A stretch of 64,000 nucleotides of DNA from Rhynchopus sp. YZ270_cl-10 (taxonomy: Eukaryota; Euglenozoa; Diplonemea; Diplonemida; Diplonemidae), in NCBI GenBank assembly GCA_964035575.1, contig OZ037894.1, forward strand, positions 186,001 through 250,000, read 5' to 3'. The notes beneath the pieces are model-generated. The model had not been told where the DNA came from. It was given only the letters and a program-made list of their open reading frames with translations, and made no database searches. Shown one piece after another: positions 47,985 through 58,120 of this stretch; the first letter of the stretch is position 1; each line of letters begins with the position of its first letter. A program made the position numbers and the translations under genes.

Positions 47985-49301
47985 ATGAGAAGCCTCTTCG
48001 TCGCACTCTGCCTTGTGGGCGCCGTGTCTGCCCAGTACACCCCTGCCGCCACTGCTGATGAGATCCACAACCTGCCCGGCATCCCGGCTGGCGTGACCTT
48101 CAAGATGTTCGGCGGGTACGTGCCTGTCGGTGGGGAAAAGCAGATCTTCTACTGGATGGCCGAGTCCGAGGGCAACCCCTCCACCGACCCCGTCATTGTG
48201 TGGACCAACGGAGGCCCGGGATGCAGTGGGCTTGGTGGATTCATGACCGAGCAGGGACCCTTCCGCCCGCACGCCAACGGCAGCCTTACGAGAAACGCGC
48301 ATGCGTGGAACAAGCTTGCAAACATGGTGTTCATTGAGCAGCCCGCAGGCGTCGGCTTCAGCTTCCCCAAGAACCAGAAGTCTGGCGATGCCGAGGCAGC
48401 CAACGACAACCACGCCTTCATCGTGGGCCTGCTTGAGCGCTTCCCCGCCTTCAAGAACCAGGAGCTCTACATCTCCTCCGAGTCGTACGGAGGACACTAC
48501 ATGCCCACCCTCGCCAAGGTGCTTGTCGAGAAGGCGCAGGTCACAAACTTCGCAGGAGTCTTCCTCGGCAACCCCCTCACCTACATGCCCTACCGCAACT
48601 ACGGTGAGTTCGCCACCTTCGCAGGACACTCGCTCCTCCCGAAGCCGCAGTGGGACCAGTACCTCGCGAACGGCTGCAAGGACAAGGACAGCACCACCTG
48701 CGACAACCTTGAGAACAGCTTCGAGGACCTCACCTCTGGCCTCGACGCGTACGCGCTCGACTTCCCTGTGTGCGCCACCAGCAACGCTGCAGGCCGCAAC
48801 GAGCGTCGCACGCTTGTGAGCGCAATGAAGAAGGCTGGAGGCAAGCTGGGTGCCTACTTCCCGGACTCGTACGAGCCGTGTGACGCAAACTGGCAGGTGA
48901 CATACCTGAACAACCCTGAGGTGCAGAAGGCGATCCACGCCAAGGTGGGCACGCAGTGGGTCGACTGCGGTGGTGTCGACTACAACCAGACTGACGTCAA
49001 CGAGCCTATGATGGACTACTGGAAGTTCCTTGTGGGACACAACCTCAAGCTTGTCATCTACTCGGGTGACGACGACAGCGTCTGCGCCACAATGGGCTCG
49101 CAGGAGTTCATCTGGAACCTGGGCCTCAGCATCCAGAAGCCATGGGCACCCTGGACCGTTGACAAGCAGGTTGCAGGATACCACGTCAAGTTCGACGGAC
49201 TCTCCTTCGTCACCGTGCACGGAGCTGGCCACATGGTGCCCGCCACCCGTCCCGCACAGTCGCTTGAGCTTCTCAAGCGCTTCCTTGCTGGTGAGCTGTG
49301 A
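47985..49301 (+). CDS. Serine carboxypeptidase (S10 family)
   Basis: A 438-aa secreted or vacuolar/lysosomal exopeptidase. The signal peptide is residues 1-16 (MRSLFVALCLVGAVSA). The S10 blocks are WTNGGPGCSGL near 73-83, GPFRPH, FIEQPAGVGFS near 116-126, ESYGGHY with catalytic Ser167, YSGDDDSVC with Asp364, and VHGAGHMVP with His416. Length is normal for the family. It is a single exon with very high use of C/G-ending codons, which may indicate strong expression. The enzyme would remove C-terminal residues from peptides at acidic pH. Confidence 0.96.
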   Translation: MRSLFVALCLVGAVSAQYTPAATADEIHNLPGIPAGVTFKMFGGYVPVGGEKQIFYWMAESEGNPSTDPVIVWTNGGPGCSGLGGFMTEQGPFRPHANGSLTRNAHAWNKLANMVFIEQPAGVGFSFPKNQKSGDAEAANDNHAFIVGLLERFPAFKNQELYISSESYGGHYMPTLAKVLVEKAQVTNFAGVFLGNPLTYMPYRNYGEFATFAGHSLLPKPQWDQYLANGCKDKDSTTCDNLENSFEDLTSGLDAYALDFPVCATSNAAGRNERRTLVSAMKKAGGKLGAYFPDSYEPCDANWQVTYLNNPEVQKAIHAKVGTQWVDCGGVDYNQTDVNEPMMDYWKFLVGHNLKLVIYSGDDDSVCATMGSQEFIWNLGLSIQKPWAPWTVDKQVAGYHVKFDGLSFVTVHGAGHMVPATRPAQSLELLKRFLAGEL

Positions 49302-50449
49302 TCAAACAAGGCATGCCTTGGATAACCAGTCCACCCCATCCCATCCCAACCCAACCCGAGTCTTCAATCAGAAGGTAATGTGTTCAAAATGAAAAAATCT
49401 CTGACAAAGAAAAGAAATATTATTGGGCAAATGTAAACAAAGAAATGGTTATACACGTGCACCTCCTTGTTTGCTCCACTATTACAGCCAAGATCTCAAA
49501 CATGGCCGTTCGTGGGTATCACACAGGTGGTGATTACACGCGTATCGAATTTTCAACAACAAAAAACAAACAAAAAAACGTTTCTTTAAAAGGACCGAAT
49601 GTTTCGTCAGGTTCTCAGGGTGTCCTGTGCCCTGTGTGCCTTGATGAGTGTTTTGTCTATGCTGAAAACCCCAACGATGGAAATAGAGTTTGCAAGGTGG
49701 CAACTATACTATTCCAATAATTTTTCAAAAAAAAATAATAAAAAAGCCAAGACCAGAGACGTGGCAAAACGATGCCTACCTTTTTTTTGTGTACACACAA
49801 CGTGATATGTAATGTTTGTCGTTCGCTCTTTAAATATGGGTGCCTTCTGCGAGACCCACTCATATTTCAAGGTTTTTTTGTTTTATTTTTATAAAAAAAA
49901 AAATATTTTGACTTTTCTTTGTTCACCACCACCACTGCCACTTCCCTCCCCCATCCTCGCCCATCAACTTTTTATTGCTCTCATCCCACAACTTTCCTCA
50001 TTCACATTCATTCACTCTCTTCGAGAAATGGACGACTGATACTTACTAATCTGGGCTCCTCTGAGAGACCTTCTCTGTTCACGTCTTCCGCAGTATTTCT
50101 ATACAAACAACAGATGGGTTTATGGTATAGCTGAATGGGAAGAGGTGCAAAAAGTGCGCTTACACGACGAATGTAAATGACCTGACTTATGGTTTCACTG
50201 TCGTAAACCTACGGTGAAACCACAAGTAAAACCACAAAGTCAAGTCATTTACTTTACCGTCGTGTAGTGCGTATCACCCCCCTCTTCTTCAGCCACACCA
50301 TGTTACGTCACCTCTCAAGGCAGTTCCGTTGCTTGAGAACTGATAGCAAACACACACCCCTACAGAGCCCTCTACACCAAGCCTTTTGCCTCTACCCTAT
50401 TCCATTATCGTTGCATTGCTCATAGGCCTCCTTTTCCCCCCCTAAGGTA
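49302..50449. other. Spacer
   Basis: No convincing gene in 1.1 kb. Short frames with lysine/asparagine runs are low-complexity. A foldback element is at 50155-50271. Pyrimidine tracts precede the proteasome gene. Confidence 0.5.
50155..50271. repeat. Foldback repeat, copy 1
   Basis: Imperfect inverted repeat of about 45 bp arms. The left arm is ACACGACGAATGTAAATGAC...TGGTTTCAC; the right arm is GTGAAACCAC...GTCATTTACTTTACCGTCGTGT. The sequence accacaa-gtaaa-accacaaagtcaa is shared with a second foldback at 59161-59293, so they are likely one family. No coding capacity. Confidence 0.65.
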
Positions 50450-51244
50450 ATGTCGTTCATGCCCAACATGGGTGCGTCGTCCGAGATTGCGCAGATGTTT
50501 GCGGCGGAACACGCAAGGCTTACTCACGACAGTAAGGTAGAGACGTTCAGGCCTGATGACGTGCAAGTGGCGCAGGCGGCAGAGCAGGAGGAGCAGGAGA
50601 CCATGGGGACCACCATCCTTGCCGCAACGTTTGACGGTGGTGTGGTGCTTGCCTCTGATACGCAGACCTCGAGAGGCTCGTTGGTGGCAGACTACGCAGC
50701 ACCCAAGATCACGCGCCTCACAGAGCATGTCTGGATCCTCCGCAGTGGGAACGCCGCAGACACCCGCTTAATATCTAAGGTCTGCCAAAAGTATTTGCGC
50801 AACCTCGAGATCCAGCTTGGCCACCCGGTTCCGGTGCGCTCCGCAGCGCGTCTCTGCCAGCAGATTGTGTTTGGCAACCGTGGGCGTCTGTCTGCAGGAC
50901 TCATTGTGGGCGGATGGGATGTGGAGGGAGGGGGCCAGGTCTACAGCATCCTCCCTGACGGTGCGACCTCGCAGCTTGACATTGCCTTGGGCGGGTCCGG
51001 GTCGACCTTCATCTACGCATGGGTGGACGACTCCTTCAAGAGGGGCATGACACAGGCCGAATGTGAGACATTCCTTACCAAGGCTGTGGCCATGGCCAAG
51101 GCACGTGACGGAGCCTCGGGAATGAACACTAGACTCACAATAATCAACAAAGACGGTGCAACAGAAGTCTTCAAGTCATGGAAGGAATCGCCCTTCACCC
51201 TTGAAGGCTCCGATAACTGGTCAGTTATGCAGAAAAACTTCTGA
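50450..51244 (+). CDS. 20S proteasome beta-1 subunit
   Basis: A 264-aa proteasome subunit with caspase-like (post-acidic) activity by family. A 53-residue propeptide ends ...ETMG and is cut before Thr54, the catalytic N-terminal Thr1 of the mature subunit. Asp17 (D70 in ASDTQTS) and Lys33 (K86 in APKITRL) are in place. Mid blocks RSGNAADTRLIS, GLIVGGWDVEGGGQVYS and GGSGSTFIYAWVD match beta-1/PSMB6 better than other beta types. It is a single exon. It functions in the cytosol and nucleus as part of the core particle. Confidence 0.93.
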   Translation: MSFMPNMGASSEIAQMFAAEHARLTHDSKVETFRPDDVQVAQAAEQEEQETMGTTILAATFDGGVVLASDTQTSRGSLVADYAAPKITRLTEHVWILRSGNAADTRLISKVCQKYLRNLEIQLGHPVPVRSAARLCQQIVFGNRGRLSAGLIVGGWDVEGGGQVYSILPDGATSQLDIALGGSGSTFIYAWVDDSFKRGMTQAECETFLTKAVAMAKARDGASGMNTRLTIINKDGATEVFKSWKESPFTLEGSDNWSVMQKNF

Positions 51245-51618
51245 AACAACAACACATGGGAAGGGAGGGTAATAACATAGTTAGAAGGCCTGGGGTGGGC
51301 TTTCTAAAGTCCTGCATTGAAATGCATTTTTTTTTTTTTTTTGGGTGTGTTGGATTTTTGTAGAATAACTGAAGGGGAAATGGGAAGGAAGGTGTGTCTG
51401 ATGCTTACCGCTTCGCTTCTTTGCTATTCCCCCTCGCCCGAATGGCAGAGGGGATGAGAGGGGGGGATAGGGTGGGGGGGTGCACAGAAGGGAAGTACCT
51501 ACACTATTCCATACAAATTTTTTTTCCAAAGAAAACAAAAAGACTGTCTGACGCCCCTCGCTTGTCGCTCTCCCCTCCCTCCCCCCCCCCCCTCCCCTTC
51601 ACACACACACACAAAAAA

Positions 51619-51680
51619 TAGTGGAGCACACTCTAGGGTGGCTACACTAATACAACCAAGTTTTCAAAAAAAAAAAAAAA
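51619..51680 (+). repeat. R3 A-tailed repeat, copy 1
   Basis: Begins ATAGTGGAGCACACT, then CTAATACAACCAAGTTTTC followed by a run of about 18 A. A second copy is at 52823-52866 and a diverged tail is near 27985. The constant 3' end plus A-run resembles a retroposed (SINE-like) tail. Confidence 0.5.
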
Positions 51681-51984
51681 AAAAAACTCCCGGGCCCAGA
51701 GCTCGCGCTAAAGTCCATCCCTCATCCCGGGATTTTTGGGGGTTTTGGTAGGAACGTTTTTTTTTTGCAGTACGGGGATTTCATTAAGAAACCAGAAGTT
51801 CTAATATTGTTGAGTAAGACCACCACATAGTGGACTTGCATATACATGTGACCCCGCCGTGGAACGCAATTGGCTCGGAAAGTCAAAAGAAAGAGGAGAA
51901 AAAAGAAAAGGAAAAAAAAAAAAAAGTTGGGTACCGTGCGCCTGCGGCGCTGCCTGTTCCCTACCAGTTTCTACAGGCAAACAC

Positions 51985-52500
51985 TTGCCCCCTTTACCTT
52001 ACACTGACGGGTTTTGACCAAAACCAAGAACTTGTCCATTTCGGCAAATTGACCCCACCACAGAACGGACGAATTCCGGAAATGCAAATGCCGGTGTTTT
52101 CGCGCATTTTCATGTTGCAAGACGTCAGGATCAGGGAGAGAAAATCTGGTTGTGGGATTTACATTGGCCCTCTTTACCCACATGGATTTTGACCAAAACC
52201 AAAAAATTGGCCATTTCGGCAAAGTGACCCCACCACAGCGCGGACGGATTCCGGAAATTCCAATCGCGGTATGTTTTGGGGCTGAAAACCCACTGATTTT
52301 CAGGAGAAAAATTGCTTCCAAATCTCGGAATTTTCCGAATTTTCCTGAAAATGACCCTTGTTTACGAGTATGGGTTCATATTTTGCGAAAATTTAAGTCA
52401 CTAAAATTTTGTCCATTTTTCCGTATATACCCCACCACAAGCCGGGATTGGCCCGGAAATGCCACAAAACGGGGTTTCCGGGCCTCCCCAGCTAACCTTT
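51985..52500. repeat. Tandem repeat of about 175 bp, diverged
   Basis: Two copies share CCTTTACC, GGTTTTGACCAAAACC (about 52011 and 52186), CCATTTCGGCAAA and GACCCCACCACAG. A third, weaker copy near 52410 shares ttttgtccattttt and ccccaccacaagc. Homology between the first two is plain. No coding content. Confidence 0.65.
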
Positions 52501-52683
52501 TCAAGGAACGTTTTTCCGTACCCGAAATCCATTTTTTCCCCATTTTTTCCCATAATTAGCGCGACCACTGCCCGGGCCATACCTGACATTTTTCGCGCCT
52601 TTTCTTTTTATGTGCTTTCATCCGGATGGCTGGCATTGTATGTAGGTCAGTCAGAGGTGCCTGCATCAATAACTATTGTAGAT

Positions 52684-52730
52684 GACTAAGCACGAGAGAG
52701 GCTTAGGTTTCATCTTATAAATTTTTTTTT
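52684..52730 (+). repeat. R2 hairpin repeat, copy 3
   Basis: GACTAAGCACGAGAGAGGCTTAGG, then tttcatcttataaa and a T-run. Same family as 25737 and 37340. Confidence 0.65.
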
Positions 52731-52822
52731 CTTCCTTTTTTTTTTTTTTTTTCATTCCTCCGTTCTAGCTTTGTGAGCACCCTGTGTATGCTTCAGGAAA
52801 TTAAAAAAAAAAACTGGTTAGG

Positions 52823-52866
52823 ATAGTGGAGCACACTAATGCAACCAAGTTTTCAAAAAAAAACAT
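52823..52866 (+). repeat. R3 A-tailed repeat, copy 2
   Basis: GATAGTGGAGCACACTAATG followed by CAACCAAGTTTTC and nine A. Shorter than copy 1 because the middle part is missing. Confidence 0.5.
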
Positions 52867-53875
52867 GTGTTTTTCTTCTCGAAAATTTCTTTGAAGATTT
52901 GTATGCAAACGTGAGGCATATTCATCTGTCAACTCCCTTTTTTTTTTCGCCCTACCGGTATTCAGCGGAGTTTGGGTACATTTAGTGCACCCTATTATAC
53001 CTTCTATTCAGTAGAATATAAATATTGAAATAATTTACCCGGTATTCAGCAAAAAAAAAAGGTTGGATTTTCCGCCTCTAAATTATTTTTGTCGATTTTA
53101 TAAAAAAATAACAACGCTTTTCTAACCAAACAAACAAGAATATGACAAAAAAGAGGGGGGGAGGGAGACAAACAAATGGCGAAGAATAGAGTACAGTCTT
53201 GGTTCGTTCTGTGAAGGGAAAGGGGGTATGGGGGTATTAAGACTTTACAATTAATAACTAACGCAAAAATTTTTAAAAAAAATAAAATTAAAATAATTGA
53301 GGCAAACTGGGGGGGAAGGTACGGGGTAGCAGGGGGGTGGGTGGGTAGTTAGAAACCAGGAAAGGAAAAGAACGGTTCAGCCTCTTTTAAAAAAAAAACT
53401 CTCTAACCACTTCGGAGTACTGCTGTCATACAGAAGCTGTCTTGGACAACAAGGAGGTCTTTTGTCAGTACCAAAGAAATAAAAGAAAGGGAAAAAAAAA
53501 AAAAACTGATTCTTTTCATTTTTCGCTTGTTCCCCTCAAACAAAAAAAGCGTACTTTCACGAAGATGTGTGTGCACGAGAGGTACTTTCATCCTTCAGGT
53601 TTTCTTTTCTAAAATTAACAAACTGGACACTATATTTTTTGTTTTAATTTTTTTTTTCCGGAAAAAAAGCACAAAAAAAGCTAAACAAAAAAAAGACAAT
53701 AAAACAAAAGACACAAAAATACAACACCCCCTCTATTTGGAATACCCTTTCCCCCTCTTCCCCTCCCCCCCAACACACCTACTGCACACACACAACCAGA
53801 ATACAATACACAGCAAACAAAGAGAAGAACAGCACACACCGCACCCCACCTCCCCTTGACACCTCCCTCTGCAGG

Positions 53876-55129
53876 ATGGGCCCTGAAGGGCCGTTTGCGT
53901 ACTCAGGCGGGCGCACCCCTGCACCTGTTGGGAGCAGCCCTTATACCAATGCACCCCATGGTGCCAGCTCTGTTTCGTCCAGCCCACGACAGCGCAATGT
54001 CATCAAAACGTTGAACGAGCTGGACGGGATGGTGTACAGCCTTGTGTTCGAGGGGAGTCTCAACCGTCTCTCCATCCGGCAACTGAAACAGCACCTCCAC
54101 GAGGTGACCGGGATCGCTGTGAGTGGGCAGGTGCTTTTGTTCGAGGGCGTGGTGCTGCAGGATACAGCGAGCTGTGGGGGGTGTGGGATAGGGGGTGGGG
54201 CGTTGTTGAGTCTGCGTGGGGTGGGGGGTGCGGTGGTGCCGCAGGCAGGGACACAGCCGCCGCAGCTGCCGCCGAGGGGGGCGGCGATGCCGGTCCCACA
54301 GCCGCGTTTTGATCACGACGAGCTGCCGACGTTGCCTGCCATGCCTGCACCGCGCAGTGTGGCACCGTCTTTTGCGGCAGAGGGTCACACCAATACTAAC
54401 ATCCCTACCCACACCCACACCCACAACCACGCAGACGCCCAACTCCCTGACCCCGCCCTCCGCCGTGCCCTCGAGCAGAACAGCGAACGCCTGCGCACCA
54501 TCCAACAGGACGAAGCCCGTCTCCGTGAACAAGAAGCCCAGCTCCTCCGCGAGGAGGCTACCCTCGTGCGCAGGCAGCAAGAGCTCGAACGCTTTGCAGA
54601 GCACGCTTCGCAGCGCCGCGAGAAGGAGACCGCGCAGCCCATGCAGCGAGGGGCAAGCGGCAGCAGCGGGACGTACAGCAACAACGGCCTCACGATGGAG
54701 CAGCTCACGAGGCACAACTACATGCACGACGATGAGGAGGACGAGATTGTCAGCATCGAGGAAATGGCGCCTGTATCAGTTCGTGTGGGCATCGGAGGCG
54801 GCGGCGGTGGTGGTGGTGGTGGGTATGCAAAGCGCGTATCACCACGTGGCCCGTCACCAGGCCCCTCAGCCAGGTCACGCTCCTCGGCATGGGTTACACA
54901 GGCCTCAGATCGTGGTTTAGAGTTGGACTCGATGTGGAAGTTGCAGAGCACAAAGTTTGACCAGCACAGAGAAACCAACGCACAGAACATGAAGCGCCTT
55001 GCGGCACAGCTCGCTGAGCAGGAGGGGCAGCTGGCCAAGCTCGAAGGCGACGTGCAGCAGGACATGGCCTTCATCTCGCAGAAGCGCCTCATTGTCGACA
55101 AACTTAAATCAGGCGCCATAGCTCACTAA
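53876..55129 (+). CDS. Ubiquitin-like domain and coiled-coil protein
   Basis: A 417-aa single-exon protein. Residues about 50-110 form a ubiquitin-like domain: LNRLSIRQLKQHLHEVTGI, VSGQVLLFEGVVLQD, and GGALLSLRGVGG in place of ubiquitin's terminal strand and LRGG. A Pro-rich linker, a His/Thr tract (about 172-187) and a coiled coil (about 195-255) follow. Then come an acidic patch, a run of ten glycines and a second coiled coil at 345-410. No catalytic domain is seen. The same LNRLS-x5-LK word occurs in the ubiquitin-like part of the gene at 31266, so the two may be distantly related. The ATG directly follows ctctgcag, a possible acceptor, so the leader may be spliced. Function unknown. Confidence 0.72.
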   Translation: MGPEGPFAYSGGRTPAPVGSSPYTNAPHGASSVSSSPRQRNVIKTLNELDGMVYSLVFEGSLNRLSIRQLKQHLHEVTGIAVSGQVLLFEGVVLQDTASCGGCGIGGGALLSLRGVGGAVVPQAGTQPPQLPPRGAAMPVPQPRFDHDELPTLPAMPAPRSVAPSFAAEGHTNTNIPTHTHTHNHADAQLPDPALRRALEQNSERLRTIQQDEARLREQEAQLLREEATLVRRQQELERFAEHASQRREKETAQPMQRGASGSSGTYSNNGLTMEQLTRHNYMHDDEEDEIVSIEEMAPVSVRVGIGGGGGGGGGGYAKRVSPRGPSPGPSARSRSSAWVTQASDRGLELDSMWKLQSTKFDQHRETNAQNMKRLAAQLAEQEGQLAKLEGDVQQDMAFISQKRLIVDKLKSGAIAH

Positions 55130-55754
55130 CACCCTTTGTGATTTTTTTTTTTGGCATAAGCCTGCGGGATTGCGGGAAGGGGGGGTTGTCAGGTTAAGAT
55201 GTTATAGAAATTAGATAGAATAACAAAAGGAAATGTTTTTTGAACCTGCGATCACCTCAAAGCGGGCAAATGAGGAGTCTTCATACCCTCTGTTTTGATA
55301 GGTTCTCTTTCTTCTCTCTTTTTTGGTGTTAGTGTTACCCCCTCCCTCTTCCCCGCACCAACAATAGTACATTAGAATGCTTTTCAGAAGAACCCACCCA
55401 GCTCCCCATATTTTGTTTTGCTTGCAGTGTTTTTTCAGAAACTGAACCTGACTTGCAATGATTCCCGTTCATCTGGCTGATGAGTGGAAGCGGGAGTAGC
55501 ACATATCAGATGTAAACCACGAAATGGAATGGTTGGGTGTCCACCCCACGGTACACCCGGTCATTGTACAAAGGTACACTGTCATGAGAGGGTTTTTGTA
55601 TTTCAAGTCAACTTTTCTTTCTAAAACCACCAAAAAGGAAAGGGTGCATGTGTTGACCCTCTCACATACTTTCAATTCTGTGAAATGAAAGTATATGAAT
55701 CTAGTTTCTTTACAAACACCGCACACCAGCAGAGTGGCGTCGCATGCCGGAAGC
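55130..55754. other. Spacer
   Basis: No gene. Contains R1 copy B and pyrimidine tracts. Confidence 0.5.
55504..55620 (+). repeat. R1 dispersed repeat, copy B
   Basis: Starts ATCAGATGTAAACCACGAA, lacks a short segment after the first 30 bp, then GTCCACCCCACGGTACACCC, GTCATTGTAC and TACACTGTCATGAGAGGG, ending TATTTCAAGTCAACTTTT. Same family and orientation as 35375, 59880 and 60229. Confidence 0.8.
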
Positions 55755-58120
55755 ATGCCACCCTACACAGACAATGACAAAGCATCCAAGCACGACACCG
55801 AGATCATCCCGCAGACCATCATCAAAGAGAAGAAGGTCATCACCACCATGGTGAACCGGGTATGCTTTTTATATCTATTTCATATCCTAACCTTATGCAA
55901 CAGTCTTAGTTTCCCTTATCCCACTGCAAAATCCACCTTTTCAATCTAAATACAGCTGTACTCTCCTTCGGACCTATTGCGACGTACGAACGAAGAGAAG
56001 AGACGGCGTGAGAAGAACAAACAGGCAGAGTACCACGTGGCACGCGACCGTCACCTGCAGGAGTATTGGCACAAACGCCACATCGCCGCGACCACATTCA
56101 CCACCTCTGCCTCCCGCCGCACCCACAGCCCCGCAAAGCGCTTACCCCCTCTCTCTGCAAGCGACACACACCCGTCCACTTCGTCCCTCGCTTACTCCTC
56201 TTTGGACTCCCCAAAGACAAACCAAAACCAATTAGTCACCCGCCCCGAGAGCTCTGTGCTAGACCCGCTTGAGACCCACTCTGGCCCGCTTAAGCTGCAG
56301 GATTATGGTCTTATGAAGCGAGATTTGACGGCATTAAGCATATTGATTGACCCGCCTATTCATTTTCAGAGTAGAGTCCATCAGCTTGCGTTGAGTAGTG
56401 AGTATTATGACTTGGCGTGGATACGGCGGTTTCAGAAAGGGGGCGGGGGGTTGGGGGAGGTGGAAGGGGCTGTGCAGGAGATGCCGTTGCTGACATTAGA
56501 GGATATTCCGTTGGCGCCCGAGGCGCTGAGGGGGTTTCGTGGAAAGCAGAAGAGATACCTGAGAAGCAGGTTTGCGGAGGAGGCAGACACCCCGCAGGAA
56601 CCGGAGCACGGCCGACGGAGGCCCTTCCGGTGTGACGTCTACATCAGCTCCCCACGCAGTGCGCTGTGCTGTCTGCGTAGTGGTGTGCCCCCGAAGGACC
56701 TCCTCCCAAAGGACCGTGAGTTCTTCGAAAAAGAGGTCGGTCTGGAGGGTGCCCCCACCCACGTCGTCTCCCGCCGCTACGAACACTTCGAAAAGGAACG
56801 TCTTGCCCTCCTCCAGCACCTTCGCAAGATGTACGCCACCCTCCAAACAACGCTGCCCCTCGCACAATGCCTGCGGCTGCTCAGAAAGTTCAACCCGGAG
56901 AACAACTTTGATGTTACGCTCCAAGGGGATATGCAGAACGTAGCGGACTATCCCACATCGACACCACGGCAGGAAGGGGAGGGGGAAGAGAGTGGTGGTG
57001 GGGAGGGCTGTGCAGAGGTGGAGGAGACACCTGCAGCAACAGCAGAGGTGGAAGGGGGGCGGGAGCTGGCCACGCAAGGGGAGGGCAGGGTGCGGGCAGA
57101 AAGGGCGCTGCAGGTAGGGGTGAGCAAAGAGGAGCATCTCAGAGAGAAGTGCAGGCTGACCCTGGAAAAGGCAAAGGAGAAGCTGCAGGTGTGTGGTGAA
57201 AGGCGAGTTGTTTTGAAAAAAAGTTTGTTTTTGAAAAAAAGTTTGTTTTTTTCTCAAATGGAGGATAAACTATCTCTAGTTCAGTAGGAAAAAGAAAGGC
57301 TTCGGCTAACATTGAGCACAGATCCTAGTTTCCCATCAAGGTGGGGGGTACTGAGACGATTTATCGACAAAAATAAAAAATGTCGAAAAAAAAATACTGG
57401 GCCAGCGGTTGAACCCCCTCCGCTTTTTTTCAAAAAAAGCGACTTTTTTTGTTACCCACCATAACCCCTCCCTTCAGGGCCACCTCGTACGCACCATTCT
57501 CCTGAAGCGGATGACACAGAAGAAAGCCGATGAGCGGGCTGCTAAGGTATTCCACACACCCCCACCACCACCTCCACCGCTTTTCCCTATTATTTTCTTC
57601 TTCTTTATTATTATTATTATTCGGATACCTTTTCTAACCCCCCATTTTTCTCCCATTTTTTTTATAGATGCAAGAACGTTTGAAGAAGTACAGCGAAGAG
57701 AGGTCGCACATTCAAGAGAGCAGACAGACACTTGCACGGCGGAAGGCTGAGGCGTGCAGGCTGGTGGTGGAGGAGAGCAAGGCGCTGGCGGAGGCTCGAC
57801 ATGAAGAGCTGATCAAGCAGCAGGAGGAGGCAAATATACGGCGTCTGGAGGTTACGAGACTCCGCAAATTCACGCGAGAGATCAACCGTGAAGAGGCAAC
57901 CCTGCGTGTGAAGAGCAAACGAGAGAACATCGTACGCCAGCAGAACCTTCACGAATGGCACAAACTCTGCCTCCTCGACCGCATCCGACGTCGTACGGAC
58001 AAGTCTGCATACACAGAGAAATGCCTCACAGAACTCCTCTCCAGCAATAAATACGAACGCGAAGTCATGCTCCGAGAAAATGAAGCTGTCATGAAGGCCC
58101 TCCAAGGGCAGTTACTCTAG
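55755..58120 (+). CDS. Coiled-coil protein, four exons, unknown
   Basis: Exons 55755-55859, 55956-57188, 57478-57546 and 57668-58120 give about 619 aa; every junction is phase 0. The introns are 96, 289 and 121 bp (donors GTATGC, GTGTGT, GTATTC; acceptors TACAG, TTCAG, ATAG). A basic N-terminal half (LRRTNEEKRRREKN, SRRTHSPAKR) leads to a central region with PEALRGFRGKQKRYLRSRFAEE. The C-terminal exon is almost entirely coiled coil (ERLKKYSEERSHIQESRQTL through LREINREEATLRVKSKREN). The alternative of ending at 57287 by reading through the second intron is less likely. I do not recognise the family. Composition suggests a cytoskeletal or axonemal protein. Confidence 0.7.

Larger units (their letters stand above)
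51245..53875. other. Gene-poor spacer with several repeats
   Basis: No supported gene in 2.6 kb. It holds A/T/G/C homopolymers, two R3 A-tailed repeats (51619, 52823), an R2 hairpin (52684), a roughly 175-bp tandem repeat (51985-52500) and a possible R2 relative near 53565 (gtgcacgagaggtactttcat). It ends with ctctgcag directly before the next start. Confidence 0.55.

Noticed and set aside
47952-49232. A 426-codon minus-strand frame opposite the carboxypeptidase
   Set aside because: The plus strand encodes an intact S10 enzyme; the opposite frame exists because stop codons are rare in GC-rich antisense.
49445-49720. A 91-codon plus-strand frame with a CPVCLDEC motif, zinc-finger-like
   Set aside because: Only one cysteine pair and lysine/asparagine-rich low-complexity around it; no start context or neighbouring exon with partner cysteines found.
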